Below, piece by piece: positions 47,745 to 59,129 of a DNA stretch of 64,000 bases. The stretch's first letter is position 1, and each line of letters opens with the position of its first letter. The stretch is from Nectonema munidae (taxonomy: Eukaryota > Nematomorpha > Nectonematoida > Nectonematidae). The position numbers were made by a program, and so were the translations under genes. The DNA lies in contig JAUIRK010000501.1 of NCBI GenBank assembly GCA_030549495.1, positions 124,001 to 188,000 on the forward strand. The letters run 5' to 3'. The notes under the pieces were generated by a model. The model ran no database searches, was not told the DNA's origin, and saw only the letters and a program-made list of their open reading frames with translations.

Positions 47745-48601
47745 ATCAGAATTATCATCCTAGAGATTACAAGTGAAGATGGAAAAAGTTTTGCGAAGTA
47801 GGAAATTCCAAGAATGAAATTTATGATGATGAATTGGAAAACTCAGAGATGAAGATAAAAGTGGCACAAGTTTGTCATAAGAACTCGATAGTGATGATAA
47901 ACTCAGCAAGAAACACTTGTGCGGAATTAGAAAGATGGCTTTTTCGTTCGCGTAAACCATATGGTTTTCTATCTGATATGCATAAATTCTATAACCTCAT
48001 TCATTAGCAAGGATGAGAAGAATACAATAAGTGAAATATGGAATGCTTATTTTATTTGGTTATAAAATATTTTTATGTATATCAAATTTCGCACATCAGA
48101 ATGCTTATAATTATAATAACATAAACAAGATAAAATAAGCATGATTCCTTGGTATGAATAAATGCAGTCATAATAATTGATGCAATCATCATATGGCAAG
48201 CATGAGATGAAAAAATATCATGAACGATAGATATACTAAGAATATGTCGCATCCATAAAATGCTTGAGAATGAGTATACAGATGCTCTATACCCCTATGG
48301 AGTTTTTATCATTGAAATAATTTTCTTCTCTTACTGAATATAAAAGCACTTTCATAGACCTAAAGAACAAAATAAATTAGAACAAAAATAAAATTGTAGA
48401 TGGTGTTAATTATTGTGGGGAAAACCAATATCAAAATTATGAATTTTCAATAAAAAAAACTTTTTTTTTGCCATTTTTCAACACCAATGCTTATTTTAGT
48501 TATACTTGATTGAAAAAATTTTAAAATAGCTTTACTAAAGGATTTAAAAAAAGCATGGACTTCGCAACCACGTAATTCAAAGGTAGTCCGTGAAGCTAAG
48601 G
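47745..48601. other. 5' region of the second piggyBac and spacer
   Basis: Acidic/Ser-rich codons fade out near 47,960. CCCCTATGGAGTTTTTATC at about 48,294 resembles a subterminal motif of the first piggyBac (CCCATATGGAGTTTTACTTC at 12,066), so the element's 5' end may lie near 48.3 kb. No other gene seen. Confidence 0.4.
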
Positions 48602-48751
48602 TTACGCGGTAACAATATACCATTTGCCGCTAACTGATTTGTTCCCACATTGTTCATTTCGACGTTTTCCTTCTTCTGAAACTACCGAACAGCAGTTGAC
48701 GGGAGGTTCAATATGAATCTCATTTGTATTTATATTGGACTCTTCCATCAT
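48602..48751 (-). repeat. Coding-like direct repeat, copy B (49-codon open frame)
   Basis: Starts MMEESNINTNEIHIEPPVNC, continues CSVVSEEGKRRNEQCGNKS and ends VSGKWYIVTA before a TAA. Homologous to 45,988-46,160 over the middle 107 bp. Copy B carries a start-like N-terminus and copy A a longer C-terminus. The function is not recognised. Confidence 0.55.
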
Positions 48752-49050
48752 TTCTAAAATTAATTTGAAATTCTAAAAATTGATTTATTAAAAACAAACA
48801 ATAAATTAAGAATTGTTTGCAAGCAAATCAACGCTAGAGCGTGAGCATGTTGAAGAAAGGTTTGCAAAAAATTGTGTAATTTTTTCAAATTTTCATTTTA
48901 TACTTTAAACCATAAAAATAAGGAACAAGCATGTTAAATCACGAAAAGTTGGTCCTACTTGTACTTTTCCCTTACATCAGTATTTTCCATCAATCTATAA
49001 AAGTATTAAATTAGGTATATTATTAGTGAACGATTTAAAGTTAAATTTTA

Positions 49051-49160
49051 AAAACGTTGAATAAATCTTTTATTTAACAAAATACTAGCAATAATATTTC
49101 GGTCACTATGACCTTCTTCAGATATATATGAGGTAAAATAAAAGATTTATTCAACGTTTT
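49051..49160. repeat. Hairpin repeat H, copy 1
   Basis: 25-bp perfect inverted arms at 49,051-49,075 and 49,136-49,160. The minus strand of the loop reads CTGAAGAAGGTCATAGTGAC followed by CGAAATATT. GGTCA-TAG-TGACC forms a 5-bp stem between CTGAAGA and GAAA, a layout like a hammerhead ribozyme core, with an extra base. See 61,346-61,466. Confidence 0.65.
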
Positions 49161-49473
49161 CAATTTATTTTCTTTACAACTTTTATTTATGAAGACTCAG
49201 CGCCATTTTATCTACATTTAAATTTTAAGGTTAGATTTCAATTTTTAAAAGTTTTTGCAGATTTCCAAGTAACAAAAGTGTAGATGAGAGTCCATTGAAG
49301 TTTTTTTCAAGATAAAAATACTATATCTCAAAATCAGGTCAAATCCGAAAACAGATGTCAAAATCAGTAATGATTCATTTAGATTGACGAAAATAGCAAG
49401 CATCAAAAGTAATGAGCTAATATTTTAGACGATGAAAAAGAAGTTCCTCTTTTGTAAATAAAAAATCTTTAAA

Positions 49474-50056
49474 CTTGTAGCATATCAGCTAAGATTAAAA
49501 TTATTATCATTCCAGTAAGATGGGTGGGAAATCTGAAAATTTTGAATAGGTCAAAGTTATCAAAAACGGCCAGATGCCAATATGCGAAGATTTTGTCACT
49601 ATCAAAATAATTTTAAATTGAATTTGTCCATCTTTTTCCTTTTGCGTGGAATGGAGAATCTTTTAGATGAAGAAGGTGGACAACTTTTTGTAATTGAACA
49701 ATGAACATCACGAATAATTTCATAAAAATATAAAATTTGAACTGGGATTGGTTGACAAATATTCAGGCTGAATATCTCTTCATATCACATGATAATAAAA
49801 TACACGATTATAACAAAAACGTCTAAGATCATCAAAAAGATTCGTTAATCAAAATCCTTTGAGGCTGGTAAAATAAATCCTTAAAAAAGTTCTTCGAACA
49901 CAGATAGCAGAAAATAAATTTCTCATTAAAGAAGAGCTGAAAAGAAAAGATCATCGTAGAATGAATAACAAAATTACATACTATATAAGGTAGAGAAGAA
50001 ATGACGTAGAGACTACGAGCCGATAACGAATTTGTAGCCAAGATGATCGAAGTTCT
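49474..50056 (-). repeat. Interspersed repeat family R2, copy 2
   Basis: Inverted relative of 10,425-11,019 over nearly its whole length. See that entry for landmarks. Confidence 0.75.
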
Positions 50057-50132
50057 ATCGATCGAGGTACCTAATTTACTGAATAATGAAATATTTTGAG
50101 TGAATTTGTTAGTTTTTTAAATAATTTATTAA

Positions 50133-50597
50133 ATTTTAGTCGCGATCAGTGATTCATATGTGATACGTCAACTTACATGATCAATCAAACGGAAGTGATC
50201 ATAAATTTTGACAGAAAATATTATACAATACTTTAAGGTGATTGTAGTTTCTATCATACATAATACAAAAATGAGTGAAAAAAAGGTTTTGTTAGACAAT
50301 TTTTCACTTCAATATGTTTAATGGTTTAAATTTAAAGTATTTCGGATTTTATTTCCTTTTCGGGCAAGCCAAAAAGGAAATAAAAATTCTTTTAGTTCAA
50401 AAACTTTACAAATATATAGTTTTGTATATTCACTTAAAAATAAATTCTAAAATTTAAATTCACTTCTCAACCTATTAAAATTTTTATAAGAAAAAATGTA
50501 GATGTATCTATATTTTTTTAGTTGTGACATATGAATCGATGGTCACAAACGCTATATTTTGAAGCGATTCACATGTGAATCACTGGTCATAAGTGTG
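50133..50597. mobile_element. TTAA-bounded MITE with palindromic ends (piggyBac-type candidate)
   Basis: TTAA at 50,129-50,132 and 50,598-50,601. GATCAGTGATTCATATGTG at 50,144-50,162 is inverted, with two mismatches, at 50,570-50,588. The right end contains TTCACATGTGAA, a palindrome. The interior has no coding sequence. Confidence 0.5.
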
Positions 50598-50601
50598 TTA
50601 A

Positions 50602-51105
50602 AGGGAAGATTTTACACATATAATTTGTGTTGTTCACAGAATGCTATTGCAAAAGCTTTGATCCGAATGACAAAGGCGTGTACTACCAGTGTCAATACGA
50701 TACAGCTCGGTCAACCAAGTCTCTAGCAAACATGGAATGCCACATATCTGAACTGCCGGGTGATATTCTTTTTCCTCAAAAAAATAAGTGCTAGAAAAAT
50801 GCACTAGACCCATCTTCTCTGTTTTCCTAATCCAAAAGCCGATCCTGCTACTTATTTTTCCCATATTTCATATGTTTCATAATTTTCTTTTTCGATGACA
50901 TTTTGTGTGATTTAACCTATTTCAAAAACGTTGAAAAATAAATTAAATTTTGTTTTTTTTATACAAATGAACGCTGCCTTTTGCTTATAAGAATCACAGT
51001 GCTGGCGAATCTTTTAGAGAATGTGATCGACAATTAATGAATCCTAAATGACATTATTTATGCCAGCGTGCTAGTATTTTTTCATCAACATGAAAATTAA
51101 CTTGA
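50602..51105. other. Spacer
   Basis: About 50,634-50,870 is somewhat GC-richer, and its minus strand carries a short open frame with no known similarity. Nothing firm. Confidence 0.4.
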
Positions 51106-51109
51106 TTAA

Positions 51110-51238
51110 CCCATTTAAGACCAAGCAAAGCAGACGATATCTAAAAAATGCAGACGATTTATATTCAAAGTCATTGAAAAAAGCAGACGAAGATGAAATT
51201 ACTTATGTTCCAAAATAGGAACATTGGCCGGAAATGGG
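51110..51238. mobile_element. 129-bp TTAA-flanked MITE (piggyBac-type)
   Basis: TTAA target copies at 51,106-51,109 and 51,239-51,242. The ends CCCATTTAAGACC and (inverted) CCCATTTCCGGCC start with CCC as in piggyBac. GCAGACGA occurs three times inside. Confidence 0.65.
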
Positions 51239-51549
51239 TTAATCAAAAAAGACTGATAAGTACTTTTGACAATTTTATTAACAAAAGATCCAAAAAAATA
51301 TATTTAATAAATCAATGCGATTTCCGTTTCTTCATCCATTCACAACCGAAACGCAGCAAGAAACATGGGGTGGCTGAAAAATTTAAGACTGGGTTACTTC
51401 GATAAACATCATTGCCAAGCGTTTATGTTATTTCAAGGGAGTGAAATAGCCAGATGATCTTCAAAACATTTTTAACATTCAATTTCTATTTAAAGGGTCA
51501 AATTTTAATTCCCAACTTTACTTTCCTTTGCAACTGGTAAAAAAAACTG

Positions 51550-52170
51550 TCGGTGGGAAAATATATACATTTCAGTTATTAGTCAAATGCAAAAAGAGCC
51601 ATTTCACGAAAAGTGAGCAAATATGACTTGAATGAGGAAAGTTTGCTGAAGTTTGAAATGCAGTTGAAAGGAAGGATCTTGAGCAGAGCGAGAAAGGAGA
51701 ACGTCGAAAGGTGAGGGAAGATGTGCTTGTAAGTTGAGGCGAGGAGCTCGTAGCGCTGTCTTCTCAGATTGTACTCGGTTTGATGGAGAGCAGGAGCAAA
51801 TTTTTGCTTGAGGGGGGACACAGGTTGGAAGCTTGAATTCAAGACAGCTGATTTTGATGTAGCGGCGAAATTTGAGCTTGTCCAAAGAAAGTAGTTGGTA
51901 CGCGTTTTCAGGCAAAGGTGAGCGTGCAGGGATTCGAAGGATAATGCGCATTGCTCTTCGCTGAAGTTTTTCAAGAGTTTCGTAGAGACACACCCCTATG
52001 CCTGCCAAGACAGTTGACCCGTATTCTACTGTCGGTGTTCTACGTATTCGGTAAAATTATAGCTTTGTAAATCTTTGTTATCAAAGAAAAGTTTCCGGGA
52101 AGATGTTGATTAAGTAGTTTCAGTACAAAAATATCTTTATTCACTCTTTTGCAGATGTAACTAGGGATTG
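51550..52170 (-). mobile_element. LINE fragment (C-terminal end of reverse transcriptase ORF)
   Basis: The minus strand reads SYICKRVNKDIFVLKLLNQH, LITKIYKAIILP, then across a frame break EYGSTVLAG and TLEKLQRRAMRIILRIPARS. This is the segment after the RT palm in Jockey/CR1/I-like LINEs (IYKALIxPxLEYGxxVW ... LExLQxRAxRxIL). A later frame gives QTEYNLRRQRYELL, as in the usual xxYNLRxxxxL near the end of the ORF. Several frame breaks. Confidence 0.8.
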
Positions 52171-52247
52171 CACCCGAAGGCTTTTTTTCCCTCCCCGGGG
52201 AAAAAAATATTTTTTTATCAAGAAGAACACTAAAATTTTGAAATGAG

Positions 52248-54837
52248 TTATTCAAAATTGTTCAAATAATACAATTTTAAAAACAATAATCCTGAGAGAG
52301 TTTCATCCTTCAATCTATTTCTGATTTTGGATTTAAAATAACCCATTGAAGAAAACACTCTTTCCGGTGTTGAGGAAGTGGGTTTGACGGATTTTAAAAC
52401 TCTGTATAACAAGACAAGTTTTTCAGGTCTTTTTCCAAACTCTTTATACAAAAAAAATTCTCTTTTCTTTTCATTATAAATTGACTTTTTTTCTGGAGTA
52501 TCAAGATTTTCTTTAAAAACTTTCATCACTTGATCCAGTTCTTCGTTTAAGATAGTGTTTTTGCATCAATTTCACTCTGCGTAGTTTTTTCCTTAGATCT
52601 TCTTGTTCGTTTTCATTCACTGACAAATTATCACGAACAAAAAGCCTGCTGAACGTTTTGATGCATGTATTAAAAATTTCGGTTTCATCAATCACATCTC
52701 CAAATTCATCCTCTTTCATTTTGAGAAAAGATGAAGAAAATAAAAAGCTTGCCATATGCAAAATTTTTTTGTTTCCGTTTTTAAAAAAACGCTTTTCAAC
52801 AATGTCTTTTATTTTAGATTCAAAAAGATTATGTCCAGCTTCTCTGAAACAAATAGCATGACTTTGTTAAGCTCAATTATGTTAGTAGAGTTTCTACACA
52901 AGTATTCAGATGCTGTTTTATTGGCTAAAGCGTATTTATCAAACTTTGGATTAAACGAATTTCCGAAGCTGATAAATTATAGTTTAAATCATTTTCTAAA
53001 AATATCATCTTGATTTCCTTTTCAACTTCCAAAAACCCTTCCAACATTTCATAAAGGGAATTCCATCTTGTTTTAACATCAATAATCAGTTTTTTTTCTT
53101 TTTGATATTTTTTGTTAATCAATTCCATCAATATGTCATTTTTTGTTGGCGATCTTGGAAAAGTATTAACAATTTTACGAACTTTGTTGATAGCTCTGTA
53201 AACCTGCTCATCTGAAAATAAAAATTCTTGTGTTTCTTTATACAAATCATCAAAGTCACTTTCTTCACTCAAATTAATATCAACTTCTTCTACAGAAATA
53301 GGCTCAATCAACTTTTTTCTGCAAAATCACACACAGCCAAATGCAAAGCGTGGGCATAACAAGTTATATGGGTAATGTTGCACCATCCGTGCATTGATGA
53401 AAAGCAATTTTAATTGGAAAGAAGTTGTTCAATGATATAATGCTTTCATATGTCAATCTTTTCTTGAATGCGATTATAGTTTGAGTATCGCACTATACGT
53501 GCATTGTAGCAAATACAGTCTATGCCTGCCTCCATAATACGAGTATATCTACATGGTACACATCCTACCAAATAGAGCAACACAGTCTGTGTTTCTCTCT
53601 CTTCACTACTATACACATACAAATTGAAGACCAGTATTATGGACAATACAGGCATAGTGCAACATGGACGAGATATTTAAAAAGAGGAAGACAATATTAA
53701 ATTTGTGATGAAATTTTAATCAAGAGTTATTGAATTTTCAAGACGCAATAACATTTGTGACTTCACTGTTTCACTGTTGTTATAACTCAAGTGTGTATGA
53801 TGAATCTAAAAAGATTTGTGTTGGTAACCCATATAGTATAAGAGAGCGTCCCTGTCTCATAAATCTCTTCATCACAGCATTATGCATAGACACGTTACAT
53901 CGCACTATATGTGTATCATGTAGATATACTCGTATTATGGAGGCAGGCATAGACTGTATTTGCTACAATGCACGTATAGTGCGATACTCAAACTATAATC
54001 GCATTCAAGAAAAGATTGACATATGAAAGCATTATATCATTGGACAACTTCTTTCCAATTAAAATTGCTTTTCATCAATGCACGGATAGTGCAACATTAC
54101 CGTTATATGTTCAATTTCTGACAGCTTTCCAACTTTCAGCATCAAGGAGCACGCATCTGAAATAACTGCAATAAAATCAGTTTTCAAGTCAAGAAAAAAT
54201 TCCCTTAACACTTCCTCTATTTTCTGTACAATAGATGAGCATTTGTGCTTCCAGCAAGTCTGAAAACTCCTAAACAACACAAGTTACTTTCAAAATGAAC
54301 ATTCACATTTAAGTATCTTCGGTTTGCACAACCTGCAGCGTCATCTAGAAAAACGTTTATTTTCACTTTCTATTTTTTGGAACTTTAATTTTTCACTTTT
54401 TTTCCGCATGATACTTCAAAAACAAGACTCTAATTTGATTGCCGCTAGAAGGAAGTTTATAACCATATGATTGGAAAGCTTTTCTCAGTTTCATTTTTTG
54501 ATAGCTGAAAAAATGTTAACCCGTCTTTTGCAATAAGTTTTGCAATTATTGATTCAATCGTTTCTTTTTTTGGCTTAATCAAATACGTCTCCGAAGATGT
54601 TGATATTTTACTTTTTTTGTTTTCTTCAGTATTTTCAGTTTCACTAGGTCTTTTGCAGTGAATATCATGCTTATGTTTCAAATGATCAAACAAACCTTTC
54701 GTGCTCGACTCAATTGCACTTATTTTTTGATTACAAAGATTACACCTAGCTTTTTTATCAGAAACTCTGAATAAAAAATGACTCCAAACAAAGGATTTTC
54801 TTTTAGAACTTACATCGATAAAATTTTCGTTTTCCAT
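52248..54837 (-). mobile_element. hAT transposase with BED finger, broken and interrupted
   Basis: Starts at 54,837. The BED zinc finger at residues 14-60 has SFVWSHFLFRV, CNLCNQKI and HLKHKH. At 54,280-54,110 is VISDACSLMLKVGKLSEIEH. The sequence then continues, across the 731-bp insertion, as CYAHALHLAVCDF at about 53,360. IDVKTRWNSLYEMLEGFLEV follows near 53,060. STPERVFSSMGYFKSKIRNR near 52,370 is the dimerisation block. This order is that of ZBED-like hATs. Stops and frame changes occur near 54,440, 54,290, 53,310, 52,920 and 52,520. The element's terminal repeats were not found. Confidence 0.87.
53371..54101. mobile_element. 731-bp element with 185-bp inverted repeats and 8-bp target duplication
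   Basis: Inverted repeats 53,371-53,555 and 53,917-54,101 differ at about two of 185 positions. They begin GGTAATGTTGCAC. The perfect 8-bp duplication GTTATATG lies at 53,363-53,370 and 54,102-54,109, and removing the element restores the hAT frame HITCYAH. The motif GCACTAT-NN-GTGCAT or its inverse recurs in the arms and centre. GG-starting ends with an 8-bp duplication fit Merlin, but hAT or P cannot be excluded. No transposase inside. Open frames in the arms are by-products of the inverted repeat. Confidence 0.88.
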
Positions 54838-54949
54838 TTTTCAAATTGGAGTTTCTACAAAAAAATAAAAATTATAAGACAAAAAATCAATGAAATTTAA
54901 CTTTAGTTTTTACGATTTTTACTTTTTAGTTGAAAATATCCTCCTCATC

Positions 54950-55975
54950 ATGTCTTTGCGCTACAACGAAAATTTCCTCGAAGAAAACAACATTTTGCAT
55001 GCATCTCGAAACTGAGTTTGCGCAAGGAAACGCTGCGCAATTTGCGGCCCGCGATGTACATCTTGATAGTTCCGTGGAAGATCATCATCATGTTTGTCTC
55101 CATGATCACCTTTTCAACGAATTACTTTCGGCTCAAATATAATAGAACTTCGGCCTTTCAAAATCACAACTTCCTCAAATTCTATCAAAATGATGATGCT
55201 TTTTCAGAATCGCCTTCCTATATCTACTACGACTTTCTTTACTTATTTCTCCTGAATGCGATCATTTCATTCATCATTTACCACTTTGTCATTTTGTCTT
55301 GCAAGCTTACAATGCAGAAGTTCAGTTTTTCGTTACCAATTCTTCTCTCCCAACCAATCATCGTCTTCTCCATGATCTACCTGTTGGAATATCGCAGAAT
55401 TGATTCTTGCTTTTTGACGAATTTGATTCTCCAAAATCTATACTGGAACACTGTCAACAACTTCGACTCAAAAGACTTCACCAAGGTCATTAGGTACATG
55501 TGATTAACAATCCACCTATGGTATCCGAGTGGCGAGAGACTAGAAAAGACTTCTTTCATATTCACTCATTCCATGTACTCTCCTTTGTTCTTATCTCAAC
55601 ATTTGGCTTTGAGCAGAACTGGATACACCAAAAAGAAGCATAAAAAGAACATTGAGATGAGAGTGAGTATGAAATGGGTTCTCAAAATAGCGGCGAAAAT
55701 GGGAAATTTGAAAAAATTCCTCGCATCTATAAGTGTGCTACGATGTGGCATGTAACGTTTAAAGAAATGACGCATTTGTTTCGCTCAATTTGCAGAATAG
55801 ACATGGATCAAACCAGTAGGAGATTTGCCAAAAAGCATTTCAGTGTGACTCACTCCCATTTCTATGAATTTGAAGTTCACATCTTCTTCTATGATGCGAT
55901 TCAAATGGACAAAAATTTTAAAATGTTTACAAACAAATTTGTCAATATTTTCAAAGTCAGGAGCAATCAAGTCGT
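54950..55975 (+). pseudogene. Chitin synthase fragment, broken
   Basis: Pieces match the region before the catalytic domain of animal (insect-type) chitin synthases, which make chitin at the plasma membrane from UDP-GlcNAc. About 54,953-55,005: SLRYNENFLEENNI, the xxWWENxV region. 55,018-55,500: RNLRPAMYILIVPWKIIIMF, then LTMQKFSFSLPILLSQPI and RRIDSCF, matching membrane spans and ACKIxIQGFSYAxPVxLxxP. After an in-frame stop, the same frame continues with LTIHLWYPSGERLEKTSF and MYSPLFLSQHLALSR, matching HIWTPKxERLxxTEKLF and MYxSLLIDQSLALNRR. In another frame, 55,700-55,960: IPRIYKCATMWHVT, SICRIDMDQTSRRFAKKHF and FYEFEVHIFFYDA, matching RIYACATMWHE and YYExExHIFFDDA. At least two frameshifts and one stop. 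Residues are also missing before LTIHLW. The catalytic motifs EDR and QRRRW are absent, and the match stops where a Gypsy fragment begins. It is a decayed duplicate or retrocopy, or less likely exons with errors. Confidence 0.78.
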
Positions 55976-58062
55976 TGTTCGATGTAACTCTGTTTTGCAA
56001 CGGGACGACCTTCTTGATGAAGAACAGCAGAGATGGCTTTATCGCTTGCGTCAGTCTCGACTTCAAAAATATTACTTCGACCTATAGCCCATGCAATTGA
56101 TTGGAATATCTTTTCTTTAATTTCCTTAAAAGCTAAAATAGCCTAATTGTCTAAAGAGATGCTTGATGAGCAAAGTGGGCAATCAAATCAGAAAACTTGG
56201 GAACCCACTTCGAGTAATAACTAAATAATCCTTTTACCTGTTCCACTTCTTTAGATGTCTTAGGAATCTTAAAGTCTTTAAGAGGCTGAAGTCGCGCTGG
56301 ATCAGGTCTTATTTCTCCATTTTTATGAGGCTGCCGAGAAACATTAAAGAATGAGTATTAAATACACATTTAGACTTGTTAAAAGTAAGATTAAATTTTG
56401 AGGCGGCTTTGAAAAGTCTAGCTGCTTTTGATCGATTTCGCTAACTGTTATATTGTCTAAGTACTCAAAAGTGTCTTCCAAGTGTTCCTCTTTTAAAATA
56501 TTATCTATAATTCTTTGAAAACATGCAACACCGTTTGTCAAGCTGAAAGAAATACGTTTGAATTGATAAAGATTAGCCTGGAAAGCGGTGTAGAGTCTTT
56601 CTTCCCTTTTAATGGGGATTTGGTGGTAAGCCGATTGTAAATCAATAGTGTTGAATACTCTGAATTTGGAGATAGATTGTATTAAATCGTTAATATTATG
56701 TAAAGGGTAGCTGTCTAGTAGAGCAAACCTATTTATAGTGGCAGAATAGTCCACTACCATATGTTTTTTTCGGATTTTACAACAAGAACCTGAGCTCTCC
56801 AAGGACTATGTGATGGTTCTATTATATTTTCAGCCAAGATTCTTTTAATTTTGCTCTTGATAAAATCAGCGTCATTCCTGCTATACCTACGAAATTTGTT
56901 TGAAATAGGATGGCAATCAGAGGACAAGTTATTGAAAAGAGAAGACGGACTCCCATTAAAAACGCTTAGTGCACAAACTTCTAGCGCTGGCCTATCACTA
57001 TTGAAGCTGAAGATATTAGGTTAGGAAGCAACTTGATGTTTTTATAAAAAGAATAATTTAAATAGAAGTCAATATAAATATACATGGATGCCTTCACGGT
57101 TTGTGACGTTGAAGCTAAGCCCACAGAAAAAGAACATGGATGGAGTTTTAAAGTATGCCTTTTAACAACATCAGGATGAAACAAACTCTTAGATGACCCA
57201 GTATCAATTAAAACATTAGTGTTGACGTGGTTAATTTTCAAAGAATCAACAGCCGAAGTCAGGTTTGAAGAGTTAAAATTACACGACGCGATTGATGAAT
57301 CACAAGATTTGTACTTGAATTTTTGTTTGCTTTGAAGTTTGAACCTACAAACTTTTGCAAAATGGCCTTTTTTATTGCAGGAATGACAGGTAGCATTACG
57401 AGCTGGACATCTATTTCGACTACTGAAGCACATTTATCATCGTCAGAAGTAGACAAATCTTCATTTGCAGGAACAATCGTATTCAAAGAAGTAGTGTTTT
57501 GAAACTAGACAGCTTCTTCTTCAGCCATGGTTAGCGCAACAGCAATATCAGAAGCATCTTTTAGACAGACGTCTTCTTTTTCTAAGATGCGTGCTCTGAT
57601 CAATTAAGAAGATAGTTCATGTATCAATTTGACACACAGGGCTTCTTGCCTGTTCTCCTCTGCAGATTTATTCTCAAATTTGCAATCATGATATAACTGG
57701 TTCAGGCCTTGTATAAAAGAGTTGAGGGACTCTCCTGGCTTTTGCTTTCTCGTGAAGAGACGATAAATTGAAACCATGCGATTACATTTCTTCAAACACT
57801 TTGTCAAAGGAGAGAATAGAACCTTCATAAGTAGTTACATGGCAGAAGTATTGGAATATCCTTGGGCTCACATGAGAAGTCAGAACATACAGCTTGGCTT
57901 CTTCAGAAATTTTATGGAGTTGGAAGAACTTCTCCATAGTTTTTTCCAATGTTCGTATTGTTCTCTTGCATCTTGATGATCAGGATCCAAGTCCAACTTA
58001 CAAGGACTAGTTAGGTAATTCTTCACTTCTGAGCAACGGTCTGAAGAGACTGGCAGAGACAT
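55975..58062 (-). mobile_element. Older, broken Ty3/Gypsy element (partial)
   Basis: Minus-strand pieces run in the order gag, zinc knuckle, protease, reverse transcriptase and the start of RNase H. They resemble the young Gypsy at 16.8-20.8 kb, so both are one lineage. It is broken in several places, lacks integrase, and has no LTR pair I could define. It is therefore clearly older than the other copy. It abuts the chitin synthase fragment on the left. Confidence 0.87.
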
Positions 58063-59129
58063 GTAGGCAAGGAAATAATTAAGTTGTTAAAATTGTGGTA
58101 AACTTTTAAGACTTTTTCTCACAATATCTTATTCATCGATTAAAGTGAGCTTTTGTTTAATTCCAATCAAGAAGAAAAGATGAATAAGCTACGTTTATGG
58201 CTTTTAGTAGTCCTCTGTTTTCCAATCCAAACAATTTTGTTGAATACAATGTACAATTTTCAATTCTATTCCTACATCTTTACCTAAACATTGTCTCTTG
58301 TTATTTTAATTGTTTGAGTAAATACCTTTCTTCTTTATTCTAAAATAGATTAAAATGTTTGTTTTAAACTAAAATAACACCGTTTCTAGAAAGAAAACTA
58401 TTTCTCCTTCGAACGACTCCTCAAATTGAAAATAAGTATTTTCAAAATGAAAAAATTTTGAAATTTTGAAATTAATAATATATTTTTATTTATTTTTTAC
58501 TAAATTTTTGAATAATTTTTTTTAATGTATTTTCCATGTATAAGTAGATTCTAGTTTTTGCTAAGTGTTTAAAAAAACAAGGTTTCCGAGGATAAAAATA
58601 TATAAATGAGTACACTTTTACCATTATTTAGTTAGTTTTTTAGAGAGGTAAAGAAGAAGCAAGACATATATAAAATACAAAGATTTATTTATCAATGTTA
58701 CTCATTTTTTTGATGTCCAAGTTTTAGCAAGCTTAAGCTGGGCTATGCTAAAAATATATATTAATTGCCTAAATGTATTATCAAAATTTATATTTCATTT
58801 TAGGCATTGATAGTCTTTCAAAATGAATGGCTCTTCTTGTTCAAGTTACTTTGAATTTTACTTTATTATTTAAAAATAATCTCATCTTTATTGAACAATT
58901 TAAAAAATCAATTAAATATACAATTATAATTTCGACAATTTATTTATTGAACGGATTCTTAAAATCTTAAACAATAAACAGTTGAAAACAATTGATTTAA
59001 TTTTGCGCTTAATTTTTTGTTATAATAAATAACTTTAGAAGAGGTGTAACCTCATTCGATTCGTTAATTTGTTAAATTCATATGATATAGTTCTTCTAAA
59101 ATAACTTATTCTGTATAAGCTGTCTGAAA
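58063..59129. other. AT-rich spacer
   Basis: May include a worn LTR of the Gypsy fragment just right of 58,080, but no pair was found. No gene supported. Confidence 0.45.

Noticed and set aside
52170-52220. CCCTCCCCGGGG next to A and T runs as the end of the BED-type hAT
   Set aside because: No inverted partner or target duplication was found near 54.85-54.95 kb.
53446-54026. Two open frames with an identical C-terminal part on opposite strands
   Set aside because: They lie in the 185-bp inverted arms of the element at 53,371-54,101. The identity follows from the inverted repeat, not from a gene family.
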